Assembly (NCBI RefSeq): GCF_000620845.1
Contig: NZ_KK211189.1
Coordinates: 2,710,372-2,774,371, forward strand
Direction of reading: 5' to 3'
Length of the DNA stretch: 64,000 nt
From: Exiguobacterium marinum DSM 16307
GTDB taxonomy: Bacteria; Bacillota; Bacilli; Exiguobacteriales; Exiguobacteriaceae
In this document: positions 34,763 through 45,554 of the stretch, piece by piece
How positions within the stretch are numbered: the stretch's first letter is position 1
Layout of the letters: every line of letters starts with the position of its first letter
Position numbers and translations under genes: made by a program
The notes under the pieces: model-generated
Seen by the model: the letters and a program-made list of their open reading frames with translations, nothing else
Databases searched by the model: none
Told to the model about the DNA's origin: nothing

Positions 34763-34771
34763 CATTATAAC
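34763..34771 (-). promoter_or_regulatory. Extended -10 promoter of camS
   Basis: Minus strand TGTTATAAT (TG at the extended -10 position and TATAAT at 34763-34768), 45 bases before the start; no clear -35 box. Confidence 0.5.
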
Positions 34772-34812
34772 AAAATCGTTCCATGAAAAAAGTATCGAAG
34801 CGGAATCAGAAC

Positions 34813-34844
34813 AAATCCCTTCTCGCATATACAAGAAGGGATTT
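34813..34844 (-). terminator. Terminator after the LPxTG protein gene
   Basis: Perfect 11-bp stem 34813-34823 with 34834-34844 and a 10-base loop, weak U tract after it on the minus strand. Confidence 0.65.
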
Positions 34845-34848
34845 CGAT

Positions 34849-36321
34849 TTATGGTTTGGTTGACGGGTGTTTGCGACGAATCAACAAGAGAAGTCCGGAG
34901 GCAAAAAGTAGTGTACCGACCATGGCATGCCACGCGTCATCCGCTTCGCCTGTCATCGGTAGTAAATCTTGCGCGTACGTGTCAGACTCATCAACGTGTT
35001 CGACTGGTGGCGCTCCACTCTCCTGAACGACGATTTTCACGACGGATACATCCTCTGTCTTCACTTCTTGCTGCTGTTTCTTAGACTCTTGTTTCGGTTC
35101 TTCTTCTTTTGACGGGACGGCTTGCTTCACTCCCACCGGTACGTCGACGGATCGTGCGACTCCTACATCTTCATTTACGTGAAAGGTGAACGTCGCACGT
35201 TGAATCAATTTAGCCCCGGCTCTCACATCATAGGATGGGAGGAGCGGGAGTTCAAAAGAGAACGTCACTTCTTCTTCCGGACCGAACCCGTCTAGGAAGG
35301 TAGGAATCGCTTCGACTTCCTCCCTGAATCGTCTATTCGCCATGTTTCGCTCTTCTTCTGTCAAAGCACCGTTCGGCCATGTAAGCATAGCGTCAGATAA
35401 GAACAAAGTGATTTTCGAGGTGTTGGTGATCGTATACGTGTATCGAACGGGTTCTCCCGGTTGTACGGTCGCCTTCTCACTCGTAGCACTCACTGTAAAA
35501 TCAGGTTGTTGCAAGAGGATAATTTGCTGACTTTCTGATGTGACGATTCGATCGAATTCATCCACTCCTGTCACCTGAAAGACACTGCCAATCTCAGGAT
35601 GAACGCTGAACGAATAATCCGTCGGAATCTCTAAGACGTCTGTCACTTCCACCTGTTCACCAGGAAGGAGTCCGTCATCCCCCATCAATTCATTCAAACG
35701 GTCAAAAACACGTTGATTGAACGATTCGACTGATAATTGTTCTAGATTCCCACTGAAATACTCATGGGACATATTTGTCACCGTCAACGGTGTGTCTCCT
35801 GTATTTTCAACGATAAACGTATAGGAAAGTTCACCCCCGACAACAGCTTGGTCGACCCCAGCAATGTTCACCGCCTCGATTGAAAGTACCGGGAGCATCG
35901 GTTCAGACTCCGGTTCTTCTGCTACCGGTTCCGGTTCAATGGTCGAGGTCACTTCCGGTTCTTCGACTACAGATGGCTCTTCTACTTCAACAGGATACAA
36001 GTCCGAAATGATATTCGGAGAAAACGTATAAGGGACACCTTCCGCATCATAGAGCGTGATGACGTCAATCAACGAATCATCGACCGACTCCGCATCAATC
36101 ACGAATCGCCAAATGTCAGCTGATTCACGTACCCCATAAAACGTGATGCCTTCATAAACTAAACTTGATTCGTATAATGTTTCCATTTCCTCGTCCGTCA
36201 AATCCACTTGAATATAACGAAACGTTGTTGTATCAGCATGTACGACATGGACGGTAATCAATGTTGAAAGGAACATGAGAATAGTAAATACGGCAACGAA
36301 GCGCTGGATGTTGTGTGTCAT
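34849..36321 (-). CDS. LPxTG-anchored surface protein with two similar beta-sandwich-like domains
   Basis: A 490-residue secreted protein. Signal peptide at about 1-30 (ends VHVVHA). At the C-terminus LPMTG (454-458) is followed by a hydrophobic stretch and a positive tail, a complete sortase signal. Between these lie an N-terminal unknown domain (about 31-100), a Pro/Glu-rich stalk (about 108-145), two domains starting LSYTFIVENTGDTPL and VRYTYTITNTSKITL that look like a tandem repeat of a CARDB/DUF11-type fold, and a second Glu/Lys/Gln-rich stalk (about 400-425). Start ATG at 36321 with GGAGG 10 bases upstream. No sortase or partner gene is in the window. Function unknown; adhesion or polymer binding is a guess. 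Confidence 0.8.
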   Translation of the reverse strand: MTHNIQRFVAVFTILMFLSTLITVHVVHADTTTFRYIQVDLTDEEMETLYESSLVYEGITFYGVRESADIWRFVIDAESVDDSLIDVITLYDAEGVPYTFSPNIISDLYPVEVEEPSVVEEPEVTSTIEPEPVAEEPESEPMLPVLSIEAVNIAGVDQAVVGGELSYTFIVENTGDTPLTVTNMSHEYFSGNLEQLSVESFNQRVFDRLNELMGDDGLLPGEQVEVTDVLEIPTDYSFSVHPEIGSVFQVTGVDEFDRIVTSESQQIILLQQPDFTVSATSEKATVQPGEPVRYTYTITNTSKITLFLSDAMLTWPNGALTEEERNMANRRFREEVEAIPTFLDGFGPEEEVTFSFELPLLPSYDVRAGAKLIQRATFTFHVNEDVGVARSVDVPVGVKQAVPSKEEEPKQESKKQQQEVKTEDVSVVKIVVQESGAPPVEHVDESDTYAQDLLPMTGEADDAWHAMVGTLLFASGLLLLIRRKHPSTKP

Positions 36322-36535
36322 GATGTTAGTCCCTCCTCTAAGGTGAAAACAGGCGCACGAATCGACTTCGTCCTGAATGGAGACTTTCATCACGTAGAGG
36401 AATGAGAGGGATATGTGTGTGAAAGTCCTGATGTCTAAGGGTTCTCTCGCAAAAATATATTAACATTTTGATTTAGTTAATCTATACCCCTCGAACGCTT
36501 GTGCGAACCTGCTCAATCCCATTTATTTCCGAAAA

Positions 36536-36563
36536 AACAAAAAACGTTCGCCGAAGCGAACGT
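36536..36563 (-). terminator. Terminator after ligA
   Basis: Perfect 8-bp stem (36544-36551 with 36556-36563) with a CGAA loop and a run of U on the minus strand (36536-36544). The stop codon of ligA lies just inside. Confidence 0.88.
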
Positions 36564-36564
36564 C

Positions 36565-38568
<2,004 letters not shown>

Positions 38569-40785
38569 TCACGCTTTTTCAATCGGGGCAAATTTGGCCA
38601 ACAAACGCTTAATCCCGACTTCAGGGAACGCGATGTCGACTTCGACTTGATCGCCTTCACCACGCGTCTGGACGACCGTCCCTTGCCCCCATTTTTTATG
38701 ATTCGCTTTGTCACCAACTTGCCATCCGAGCGTTTCGGCACCAGACGATTGGGCGAGCTTTGGCTTCGGTTTCGAACTAAAACCGTTCACTGGCAACTTC
38801 CCAGGTGATTCGACAGGGTTCCATGGCATTGGTTTTCTTGCCTTTCCGGACCGTTCTAACAACGTTTCCGGTAATTCATGCAGGAACCTTGATTCCGGGT
38901 TGTTTTGGAATCGGCCGTACAGCATCCTAGACTGTGCACGTGTCAAATAGAGACGCTTCTCGGCACGCGTTATGCCGACATATGCAAGACGCCGCTCTTC
39001 TTCCATTTCCTCTTCGTCGTTCAATGCCCGACTATGCGGGAACAGCCCCTCTTCCATTCCAATCAGGAAGACGACCGGGAACTCGAGTCCCTTCGCCGAA
39101 TGCAGCGTCATCAACGTGACTTGATGCGATTCATCGACTTCATCAAGTGAATCCAAATCGGACACGAGCGTCAAATCGGTGAGGAAGGCGACCACTGTCT
39201 GTTCATCACTTTCTTTCTCGAAATTTTGAGCCACTGACAGGAATTCTTGTAAGTTCTCAAGTCGGCTTTCCGCTTCGAGCGTTTTCTCAATTTTGAGCAT
39301 GTCTTCATAGCCGGTCTTCTTCAATATTTCTTCGACGAGTTCTGAAATCGAGAGATAGTCAGCCATTTGCCGTAAGTCCATCATCATTTGACGGAAGTCC
39401 GCAAGTTTCGTCGCCGTGCGTGGCGCAATCCCTGATAATTCGATGTCACGAATCGCATCCATAAGCGAAACACCCTGCATATCTGCAAAGTCACCTAACT
39501 TATCGACTGTGGCGGCCCCAATGCCTCGTTTTGGTTCGTTGACGACACGAACGAATGAGATATCTTCGTCCGGGTTGGCAATCAAACGCAAATAAGCCAA
39601 AACATCCTTAATTTCTTTACGTTCATAGAATTTTGTTCCGCCGACCATTTTGTACGGGATATTGGACTTGAGGAGCATCTCCTCGAGACCACGAGACTGG
39701 GCGTTCGTCCGGTAAAGGACTGCCATCTGGCCGTAGTCCATCCCTTCCATCTTCAGCTCTTTCATCTGATTCATGATGAAGAACGCTTCGTCGCGATCAT
39801 CTGAAGCGACGTGCAGCAAGAGCTTCTCCCCTTCGTCGTTTTCCGTCCACAAATTCTTGTCTTTACGCGAAGCGTTGTTCTTGATGACGCCATTCGCTGC
39901 TTCCAAAATCCGTTTCGTCGAACGATAGTTTTGTTCGAGTAAGATGACACGGGCACTCGGGTAGTCTTTTTCAAACGTCAAGATGTTGGCGATATCGGCA
40001 CCGCGCCAACGATAGATGGACTGATCCGAGTCCCCGACGACACACAAGTTCTCATGTGCCTGCGCAAGGAGTTTGACGAGCGTATATTGGGCACGGTTCG
40101 TATCCTGATACTCGTCGACATGGATGTATTTGAACTTCTTTTGATAGAACGCCAACACGTCTGGCGCTTCTTGGAATAAGTGAATCGTCTTCATAATCAA
40201 GTCATCGAAGTCGAGCACGTTATTTTGTTTCAACTTTTTCTCATAAGCCGTATAGACATCTGAGATGATGCGCTCATACGGATTATTTCCGACAAGGGCG
40301 GCTGCATCTTTCGCCGTACGCAATTCGTTTTTATGGTTCGAAATCATCCCGAGTAATGTACGTGGCTCATACTTCTTCGGATCGAGGTTCAATTCTTTGA
40401 GTACTTGTTTGATCGCCGTCAACTGGTCTGAGGCATCTAGAATGGAAAAGCTCCGCTCATAGCGGATACGGTCGATATCCCGTCGTAAAATACGGACACA
40501 CATGGAGTGGAATGTGGAAATCCAAATGTCTTCCGCGACTCCACCGACAAGACGCGCAATCCGGTCTTTCATTTCTCGTGCAGCCTTGTTCGTGAACGTG
40601 ATGGCCAAAATGTTCCAAGGCGCCACTTGCTTGGCCGCCATCAAATAAGCGACACGATGTGTTAAGACACGAGTTTTTCCCGATCCGGCACCCGCCATGA
40701 TCAAAAGTGGACCATCGGTATGTTTGACGGCTTCTGCCTGTTCCGGGTTCATACCTTTGACTAATTCTTCGCTAAGGTTATACAT
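38569..40785 (-). CDS. pcrA: ATP-dependent DNA helicase PcrA
   Basis: Superfamily 1A 3'-5' helicase for repair and for plasmid rolling-circle replication. The 738-residue chain has the Q motif (NPEQAEAV, 13-20), Walker A AGAGSGKT (about 32-39), the VDEYQDTN motif II (about 225), [13 protein letters not shown] (motif III, about 250), TLHSAKGLE (about 565) and [13 protein letters not shown] (motif VI, about 610). A tudor-like C-terminal end ([15 protein letters not shown]) that binds RNA polymerase is present. Lies between pcrB and ligA, as in Bacillus. Confidence 0.97.
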   Translation of the reverse strand: MYNLSEELVKGMNPEQAEAVKHTDGPLLIMAGAGSGKTRVLTHRVAYLMAAKQVAPWNILAITFTNKAAREMKDRIARLVGGVAEDIWISTFHSMCVRILRRDIDRIRYERSFSILDASDQLTAIKQVLKELNLDPKKYEPRTLLGMISNHKNELRTAKDAAALVGNNPYERIISDVYTAYEKKLKQNNVLDFDDLIMKTIHLFQEAPDVLAFYQKKFKYIHVDEYQDTNRAQYTLVKLLAQAHENLCVVGDSDQSIYRWRGADIANILTFEKDYPSARVILLEQNYRSTKRILEAANGVIKNNASRKDKNLWTENDEGEKLLLHVASDDRDEAFFIMNQMKELKMEGMDYGQMAVLYRTNAQSRGLEEMLLKSNIPYKMVGGTKFYERKEIKDVLAYLRLIANPDEDISFVRVVNEPKRGIGAATVDKLGDFADMQGVSLMDAIRDIELSGIAPRTATKLADFRQMMMDLRQMADYLSISELVEEILKKTGYEDMLKIEKTLEAESRLENLQEFLSVAQNFEKESDEQTVVAFLTDLTLVSDLDSLDEVDESHQVTLMTLHSAKGLEFPVVFLIGMEEGLFPHSRALNDEEEMEEERRLAYVGITRAEKRLYLTRAQSRMLYGRFQNNPESRFLHELPETLLERSGKARKPMPWNPVESPGKLPVNGFSSKPKPKLAQSSGAETLGWQVGDKANHKKWGQGTVVQTRGEGDQVEVDIAFPEVGIKRLLAKFAPIEKA

Positions 40786-40823
40786 AATCGTTTCCTTCCT
40801 TGTTCCAAACGTTTGTTCTTATT

Positions 40824-41504
40824 TTATCGGAGTGCTCGCACAGTCGCAAGTGCTCCTGCTAAGTCTTCGTAAATGATATTGCCGACGACGATCGTGTCGG
40901 CATGTGCACCCATCAAACGGGCCGAGTCTTCCCCGTCGATGCCACCTCCGTAGAAAAGGTGCGCTTTCGGGAGCGCCAATCGAATTTCTTTTACGACATC
41001 GAGGTCTCCGAGCCGTCCGCTATATTCGATATAGAGTGAGGGGAGGTGGAATAAGTGATGACCTGTTTCAGCATACGCCACGGCCTCTTCTAGCGACAAG
41101 TCACACTTCGACTCTGTCACTTCAGCGACTTTTGCGTCCGCGTTTAAGACGAGATAGCCTTGGGCCGTGACATGACGTGGATCAAAAAAATGACCATATC
41201 GTTCAAACGCCCGAGCCTGGTGTCCGATGATCCATTCTGGAGTTCCTGCATTGAGCACGGTCGGTACGAAGTAATGATCAAATCCGTGGATGACTTGACT
41301 CGGATGACTGATTTCGAGCGCGACAGGTATTCCGGCATCTCGGACTCTCGCATAGATTGCAAATGTATTCTCTGCATCGACCCCGTCCGTCCCGCCAATC
41401 AAAAAGGCGTCGGTTCCCGAATGAATGAGCGCACGGAGCGCTTCATCCGTGAGGGGTTTATTCGGATCTAATTTAAACACATGGCGCCATGACAGAAATT
41501 TCAA
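40824..41504 (-). CDS. pcrB: Heptaprenylglyceryl phosphate synthase
   Basis: TIM-barrel prenyltransferase that joins heptaprenyl diphosphate to glycerol-1-phosphate, making an archaeal-type ether lipid in Bacillales. The 226-residue product has HVFKLDPNKPL (about 7-17), FLIGGTDGV (about 35-43), the LEISHPSQVIHGFDHYFVPTVLN stretch, YIEYSGRLGD (about 160-169) and FYGGGI (about 190-195). The TTG at 41504 is chosen as start because GGAGG ends 7 bases before it and because the family starts at this point; an in-frame ATG 57 bases upstream lacks such a site. First of pcrB-pcrA-ligA. Confidence 0.93.
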   Translation of the reverse strand: MKFLSWRHVFKLDPNKPLTDEALRALIHSGTDAFLIGGTDGVDAENTFAIYARVRDAGIPVALEISHPSQVIHGFDHYFVPTVLNAGTPEWIIGHQARAFERYGHFFDPRHVTAQGYLVLNADAKVAEVTESKCDLSLEEAVAYAETGHHLFHLPSLYIEYSGRLGDLDVVKEIRLALPKAHLFYGGGIDGEDSARLMGAHADTIVVGNIIYEDLAGALATVRALR

Positions 41505-41572
41505 CTTGTTCCCTCCCAACGAATCCTTCTCTAGTGTATCGATTTTTCTTATCACTTGCATCTCCTCAATAT

Positions 41573-41596
41573 AAAAAAGACTTGCCGAAGCAAGTC
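41573..41596 (-). terminator. Terminator between the 77-residue membrane protein gene and pcrB
   Basis: Perfect 7-bp stem (41579-41585 with 41590-41596), CGAA loop, six U on the minus strand (41573-41578). It separates the trkH transcript from pcrB. Confidence 0.85.
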
Positions 41597-41828
41597 ACGA
41601 ACGTGCCGTACGATTCTGTTCCCGATCCGTCAGCCATTTTGCAATAAGCAGTGCAAATAAACCATATACCGGGACAAACCAGAGCGGATTCGCTAAAAAG
41701 AATCCGAGCACTGGAATGTCGAGTAACGGGGAGTCCGGCGAACAGAGTGCCGTTCCATTGACGACCGCGATGAACGGCAGTACTGGAACGATAAAGACAT
41801 ATCCAAAGTTAATCCAAAAAGCTTTCAT
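41595..41828 (-). CDS. 77-residue membrane protein downstream of the TrkH-type gene, unknown function
   Basis: Two membrane segments (about residues 5-25 and 38-63) joined by a short loop containing a Cys and several Pro residues, and a basic C-terminal tail. The ATG at 41828 has AAGGAG with 8 bases of spacing. It begins 12 bases after the potassium-transporter gene and ends in a terminator, so the two form one transcript. A role as a small partner of the transporter is possible but unproven; I do not recognise the family. Confidence 0.7.
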   Translation of the reverse strand: MKAFWINFGYVFIVPVLPFIAVVNGTALCSPDSPLLDIPVLGFFLANPLWFVPVYGLFALLIAKWLTDREQNRTARS

Positions 41829-41840
41829 ATGACAATCTCC

Positions 41841-43223
41841 TTATCCTAAGATAATCGATTCTTTCGGATAGTTATACATCCGCTTCGGCTGTCTCCGTTG
41901 CAAGATGAGAATGAAGGCGATGACACCGATTCGACCGATGAACATGAGAACCGTCAGCACCCATTTTCCAACGTTACTAAATTCAGAAGATAAACCGACA
42001 GACAGTCCTGTCGTTCCGAACGCCGAACATGCCTCGAATAAGATTCGTGTCAATGAGGCATCTTCAAAGTAAGCCATGACCATGACCCCAGACAATAGGA
42101 CGGCGAGCGAAACGGTAATGATGACGAACGCTTTCCAAATGTCTTCAAGAACGATCTCACGACCGAAAATTTTAATTGACGAGTCTCCACGAATAAACGC
42201 GACGACCCCGAGAACAGCCACGGCAAACGTTGTTGTTCGAATCCCGCCACCGACAGACGATGGTGAGGCTCCGATGAACATAAGAATCGACAATAACAGC
42301 ATGCTCGCTTCCGAGAACAAGTTGACGTCGACTGTCGATAATCCACCGTTACGTGTCGTCACGGACTGGAACAACGAATCTGAGAACGCAAGCCATAACG
42401 GCAAATCTTTGAAGGCATTGTTGTACTCGAAGAAGAACAATCCGACCGTCCCGACGGCAATCAAGATAAAGAATGTCGTGACCGTCAATTTGGTGAACAA
42501 TGAGAACCGACTCGGGAACGTATGACGCTTCCGTGTGATTCGGCTCACCAAGTATGTCCGAATCTCAACGAGTACCGGGAATCCGATGGCACCACCTGTC
42601 ATAAGCGCAATTTGCGTGAAGATGACAAACGGGTCTTCACGGAACGGCGCGAGCGAACTCCCGGTAATATCAAATCCGGCGTTCGTCGTCGCACTGACGG
42701 ATCCGAATAAGCCTTGTAAGAAGGCTTCTCCGGCGGTATCAAAATAATTTAAGTAATGGACCCCGAGTAAGACGGCACCGACCGCCTCAATGGCAATAAC
42801 GGTGATGACGATTTCTGTGATGTATTTGACAATACCAGACATCGATGTCTGGTTTTGGTCACGTAAAATCAGTTGTCGCTCCCGGAACCCGATCCGCTTC
42901 CCAAGCAAAATCCACATGATGACGTGCAGACTGATCAACCCGACACCACTCACCTGGACGATGAATAAAATAATAAATAAGCCGAACGTGGAGAAGGTAT
43001 CGGTGACCACGATTGGCGTTAGCCCAGTGACACTGACACAACTCACCGCAAAGAAGACAAGATCAGTAAACGTGATCGTCACACCGGGTTTATGGGCAAT
43101 CGGTAAGGCGAGGAGCAAAACTGATAAAATCGCTGCCGCACTATAAATTAACACGAGTGTTTGAACCGGTGTTAAATTTCGAAAGAACAATTGTAAGTTC
43201 CGTTTCATGAATTTCTGTTGCAT
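41841..43223 (-). CDS. TrkH/KtrB family potassium (or sodium-potassium) transporter subunit
   Basis: A 460-residue membrane protein of the Trk/Ktr/HKT superfamily, made of four M1-P-M2 units. The first selectivity-filter region is VSVTGLTPIVV (about 68-78), the second GSVSATTNAGFDITG (about 175-189), the third SVTTRNGGLSTVD (about 290-302) and the fourth SAFGTTGLSVG (about 400-410); each has the expected filter glycine. The ATG at 43223 is chosen for the strong GGGGAGGGG just upstream. No RCK partner (ktrA/C) is in the window, so it must be supplied elsewhere. In B. subtilis the related ktrD gene is not in this locus. Confidence 0.9.
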   Translation of the reverse strand: MQQKFMKRNLQLFFRNLTPVQTLVLIYSAAAILSVLLLALPIAHKPGVTITFTDLVFFAVSCVSVTGLTPIVVTDTFSTFGLFIILFIVQVSGVGLISLHVIMWILLGKRIGFRERQLILRDQNQTSMSGIVKYITEIVITVIAIEAVGAVLLGVHYLNYFDTAGEAFLQGLFGSVSATTNAGFDITGSSLAPFREDPFVIFTQIALMTGGAIGFPVLVEIRTYLVSRITRKRHTFPSRFSLFTKLTVTTFFILIAVGTVGLFFFEYNNAFKDLPLWLAFSDSLFQSVTTRNGGLSTVDVNLFSEASMLLLSILMFIGASPSSVGGGIRTTTFAVAVLGVVAFIRGDSSIKIFGREIVLEDIWKAFVIITVSLAVLLSGVMVMAYFEDASLTRILFEACSAFGTTGLSVGLSSEFSNVGKWVLTVLMFIGRIGVIAFILILQRRQPKRMYNYPKESIILG

Positions 43224-43242
43224 CTCGCCCCTCCCCTCCATC

Positions 43243-43270
43243 AAAAACAAGATGACTCTTAAGAGTCACC
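43243..43270 (-). terminator. Terminator overlapping the stop codon of the YerC gene
   Basis: Stem 43251-43260 with 43261-43270 (nearly perfect, very tight loop) followed on the minus strand by a U-rich tract. The TAA stop of the YerC gene lies inside the hairpin. It probably limits read-through into the transporter gene. Confidence 0.6.
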
Positions 43271-43564
43271 TTTTGTTTGTTGTAGACGTTCAAGAGCGAG
43301 GTCGTATCCGCCTGTCCCATAGTTCAAGCATCGCTTCACACGTGAAATCGTGGCCGTCGAGGCGCCTGTCGCGTCCTCAATTTTATGATACGTGTTTCCT
43401 TCACGTATTTGCCGCGCCACTTCCAGTCGTTGCGCAAGTGCTTGAATTTCATTGACAGTCGCTAAATCTTCGAATAATTGATAACAGTCTTCGAGCGTAT
43501 CGAGCTTCAAAATTGCCTCAAACAATTGATCAAGCTCTCGACCTCTTAATTTATCGAGTTGCAT
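43259..43564 (-). CDS. yerC: YerC/YecD family TrpR-related DNA-binding protein
   Basis: A 101-residue helical protein of the TrpR-like superfamily, with a helix-turn-helix at about residues 58-83 (YHKIEDATGASTATISRVKRCLNYG). No tryptophan-repressor function is expected; the target of this family is not established. The ATG at 43564 is chosen over a TTG 6 bases upstream for ribosome-site spacing. Own promoter. The neighbourhood yerA-yerC-pcrB-pcrA-ligA is the B. subtilis arrangement without yerB. Confidence 0.88.
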   Translation of the reverse strand: MQLDKLRGRELDQLFEAILKLDTLEDCYQLFEDLATVNEIQALAQRLEVARQIREGNTYHKIEDATGASTATISRVKRCLNYGTGGYDLALERLQQTKGDS

Positions 43565-43598
43565 CCGCAAGCATCCTCTCTACTCATACTTCTTTACT

Positions 43599-43627
43599 AT
43601 TCTAAAGCAGGGGCGCCTTGGACTCAA
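43599..43627 (-). promoter_or_regulatory. Predicted promoter of yerC
   Basis: Minus strand TTGAGT (43622-43627), 17-base spacer, TAGAAT (43599-43604), 35 bases upstream of the start codon. Confidence 0.6.
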
Positions 43628-43631
43628 CTAT

Positions 43632-45374
43632 TCATCGCAAAATCGCAGGAAATAGTACTTGTTTTTTCATGACTTCGTAAATGCCGAGCGGTGTTGCGCG
43701 AACATACGGCAAGTGTGTGGATGCTAAAAACAGTAATGTATAAATCGGATCCTCAAACTGATAACCCCTTGCCACGAGCTCCTCGCGTAGCTGTTTCTCT
43801 TGACCGATGAGAGTGTCGAGTGGTTCCGTCGAGGTCATTCCACAGAGCGGTAATGGAATCTCGGCAACGATTTTCCCTTTATCGACAAGCACGATACCTC
43901 CTCCGAGTTCTTTCATCCGTTCGAACGCCTGCAACATGTCTTGTTTACATTTACCTAAAATCAAATAGTCCCCGCTGATTGAATACGAACTGACAAGTCC
44001 CCCGAAATCTCGGGCAAATCCTTTCAGCACCGTGTTCAATCGCCATTTCCCTTCTTTATCAAGCAACATGAGGAACGATTCGTCTCCATCACGCGGTAAT
44101 TCGTCTTGACCCGTGTCATGCGTAATTTTAAACAGTTTCATGATGACCGAGTTGACCATGTCGAGTCCGACTGGCATGCTAAATGACAAATCTTGTGGCG
44201 TCAGCTCGATAGAAACGTCTGTCGATGGCATCTTGTCAAGAACCGCTTCCACTAATTCGTTCGGGAATAACGATACGCCATCACGATAAATCCACTGACC
44301 TTTCGCGATGACTGCTGTCGGTCGGGGCTCCTCGATTGTATCGAGGATATTCAAGTGGGCGATGCGTCCCGGGGCAATAGAGCCTAGAATGTGATCGAGG
44401 TCAAAATGACGCGCTACGTTGTGAGAAACGATCCGGTACGCCTCAACGGCCGGTAGTCCTTCTTCTATCAAAATTTGGACGAGGGCGTCTTGCATGCCGT
44501 CTTCATAAAAGCCTGGTGTCGAACCGTCCGTCGTCACCATGAGGTGATCGAACGCCGTCAATCCGTTCGCCAATAGGTCACGAATCATCCCCGGCAAGTC
44601 CGGTCGGATGGAAGAATGGCGAAGCGTTGTTGTATAACCTAATTCAAGTCGATTGAGCGCCTCTTCTGCCGTCATTGCCTCATGGTCGCTGTGCACTCCC
44701 ATCAACGCCATTTTAGTCAATGTCTTGGGCGACGCTCCCGGGAAGTGGCCTTCGACCGGCAGTCCGCACGTCTCGGCATCGAGCATCCATTGGAGCATCT
44801 CATCATCGCCCTTCATTGCGCGTGGCCATGCCGTCAGTTCACCTGCCATCACGACATCCGGATGATTAAACCACTCATGGATACGTTCTGAGTCGACAGC
44901 GACACTCTCCCGATCAAGTTCGGTTTGTGTGTCAAGTCTTGCCCACCAATACGTACTCGTCGGCAGCTGCTGAATCGCTTCTAACTGCGCAAACGCTTGC
45001 TCTTTTTCTTGTAAAAAAAGCAGCATGTTGTCATTAACGAGAGTCGTCGTTCCGCGTTCCCCAGCATATTTTGACAACGTCGCCGGATTGTACAATTGGA
45101 ATGGATGAGCGTGTGGTTCGATATAACCAGGCACAATATATTTCCCTGACACATCGACCGTCTCGACTGCTGATTCCGGTAAGTCTGGACCGACATAAAC
45201 GATACGATCTCCTTCAATCCAGATGTTCGCAGTTTTCCATTGTTTCACGTATACGTTCAAATACGTCGCATTTTTTAAGACGAGCGAAGGTGGCCGTACT
45301 CGATCAACGACTTCGATTTGTGAACGAATCATCACTTTAGACCACGGTGCCCGCGCCGTTCTTTTTATTGGCAT
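43632..45374 (-). CDS. yerA: Adenine deaminase-like amidohydrolase YerA
   Basis: A 580-residue paralogue of adenine deaminase, the same length as B. subtilis YerA. The metal motif is present as EPHAHPFQLY (HxH at about residues 75 and 77) and the later EGHFPGASP, HSDHEAMTAEEA and DHLMVTTDGSTPG blocks are kept, so metal binding is likely. The Glu of HVHIES and the ADPHEIAN block of true AdeC are replaced (NDNMLLF), so adenine need not be the substrate. The ATG at 45374 follows GGGAGG by about 10 bases; the frame extends upstream without similarity. A cre-like element lies about 50 bases upstream. Confidence 0.88.
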   Translation of the reverse strand: MPIKRTARAPWSKVMIRSQIEVVDRVRPPSLVLKNATYLNVYVKQWKTANIWIEGDRIVYVGPDLPESAVETVDVSGKYIVPGYIEPHAHPFQLYNPATLSKYAGERGTTTLVNDNMLLFLQEKEQAFAQLEAIQQLPTSTYWWARLDTQTELDRESVAVDSERIHEWFNHPDVVMAGELTAWPRAMKGDDEMLQWMLDAETCGLPVEGHFPGASPKTLTKMALMGVHSDHEAMTAEEALNRLELGYTTTLRHSSIRPDLPGMIRDLLANGLTAFDHLMVTTDGSTPGFYEDGMQDALVQILIEEGLPAVEAYRIVSHNVARHFDLDHILGSIAPGRIAHLNILDTIEEPRPTAVIAKGQWIYRDGVSLFPNELVEAVLDKMPSTDVSIELTPQDLSFSMPVGLDMVNSVIMKLFKITHDTGQDELPRDGDESFLMLLDKEGKWRLNTVLKGFARDFGGLVSSYSISGDYLILGKCKQDMLQAFERMKELGGGIVLVDKGKIVAEIPLPLCGMTSTEPLDTLIGQEKQLREELVARGYQFEDPIYTLLFLASTHLPYVRATPLGIYEVMKKQVLFPAILR

Positions 45375-45422
45375 CGAACCCAATCCTCCCTTTTCTCTTT
45401 CAATGCTATTAAAAAATAGTTT

Positions 45423-45436
45423 TGAAAGCGTTTTCT
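45423..45436 (-). promoter_or_regulatory. Catabolite-responsive element upstream of yerA
   Basis: TGAAAGCGTTTTCT on the plus strand matches the CcpA consensus. It lies 49 bases upstream of the yerA start, downstream of a weak promoter-like pair (TTGCGA, 17 bases, TAAACT on the minus strand), a repression position. Confidence 0.6.
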
Positions 45437-45518
45437 TCACCTGTTTCAAGTTTACCTTTTCTCTGAAAGGGTCGCAAGTTATGTTCACTATTGTAACAAA
45501 ATTCACATATATTTTTCA

Positions 45519-45549
45519 CAAAAAAGCGACTCTTCTTCTGAAGAATCGC
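45519..45549 (-). terminator. Terminator after the GGDEF/EAL gene
   Basis: 10-bp stem (45526-45535 with 45540-45549, one mismatch), TTCT-type loop and six U on the minus strand. Confidence 0.88.
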
Positions 45550-45554
45550 CTAGA

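Noticed and set aside
43224..43258. c-di-AMP (ydaO-type) riboswitch expected before some Ktr-type potassium genes
   Set aside because: Only 35 bases separate the transporter start from yerC, and no such fold is present.
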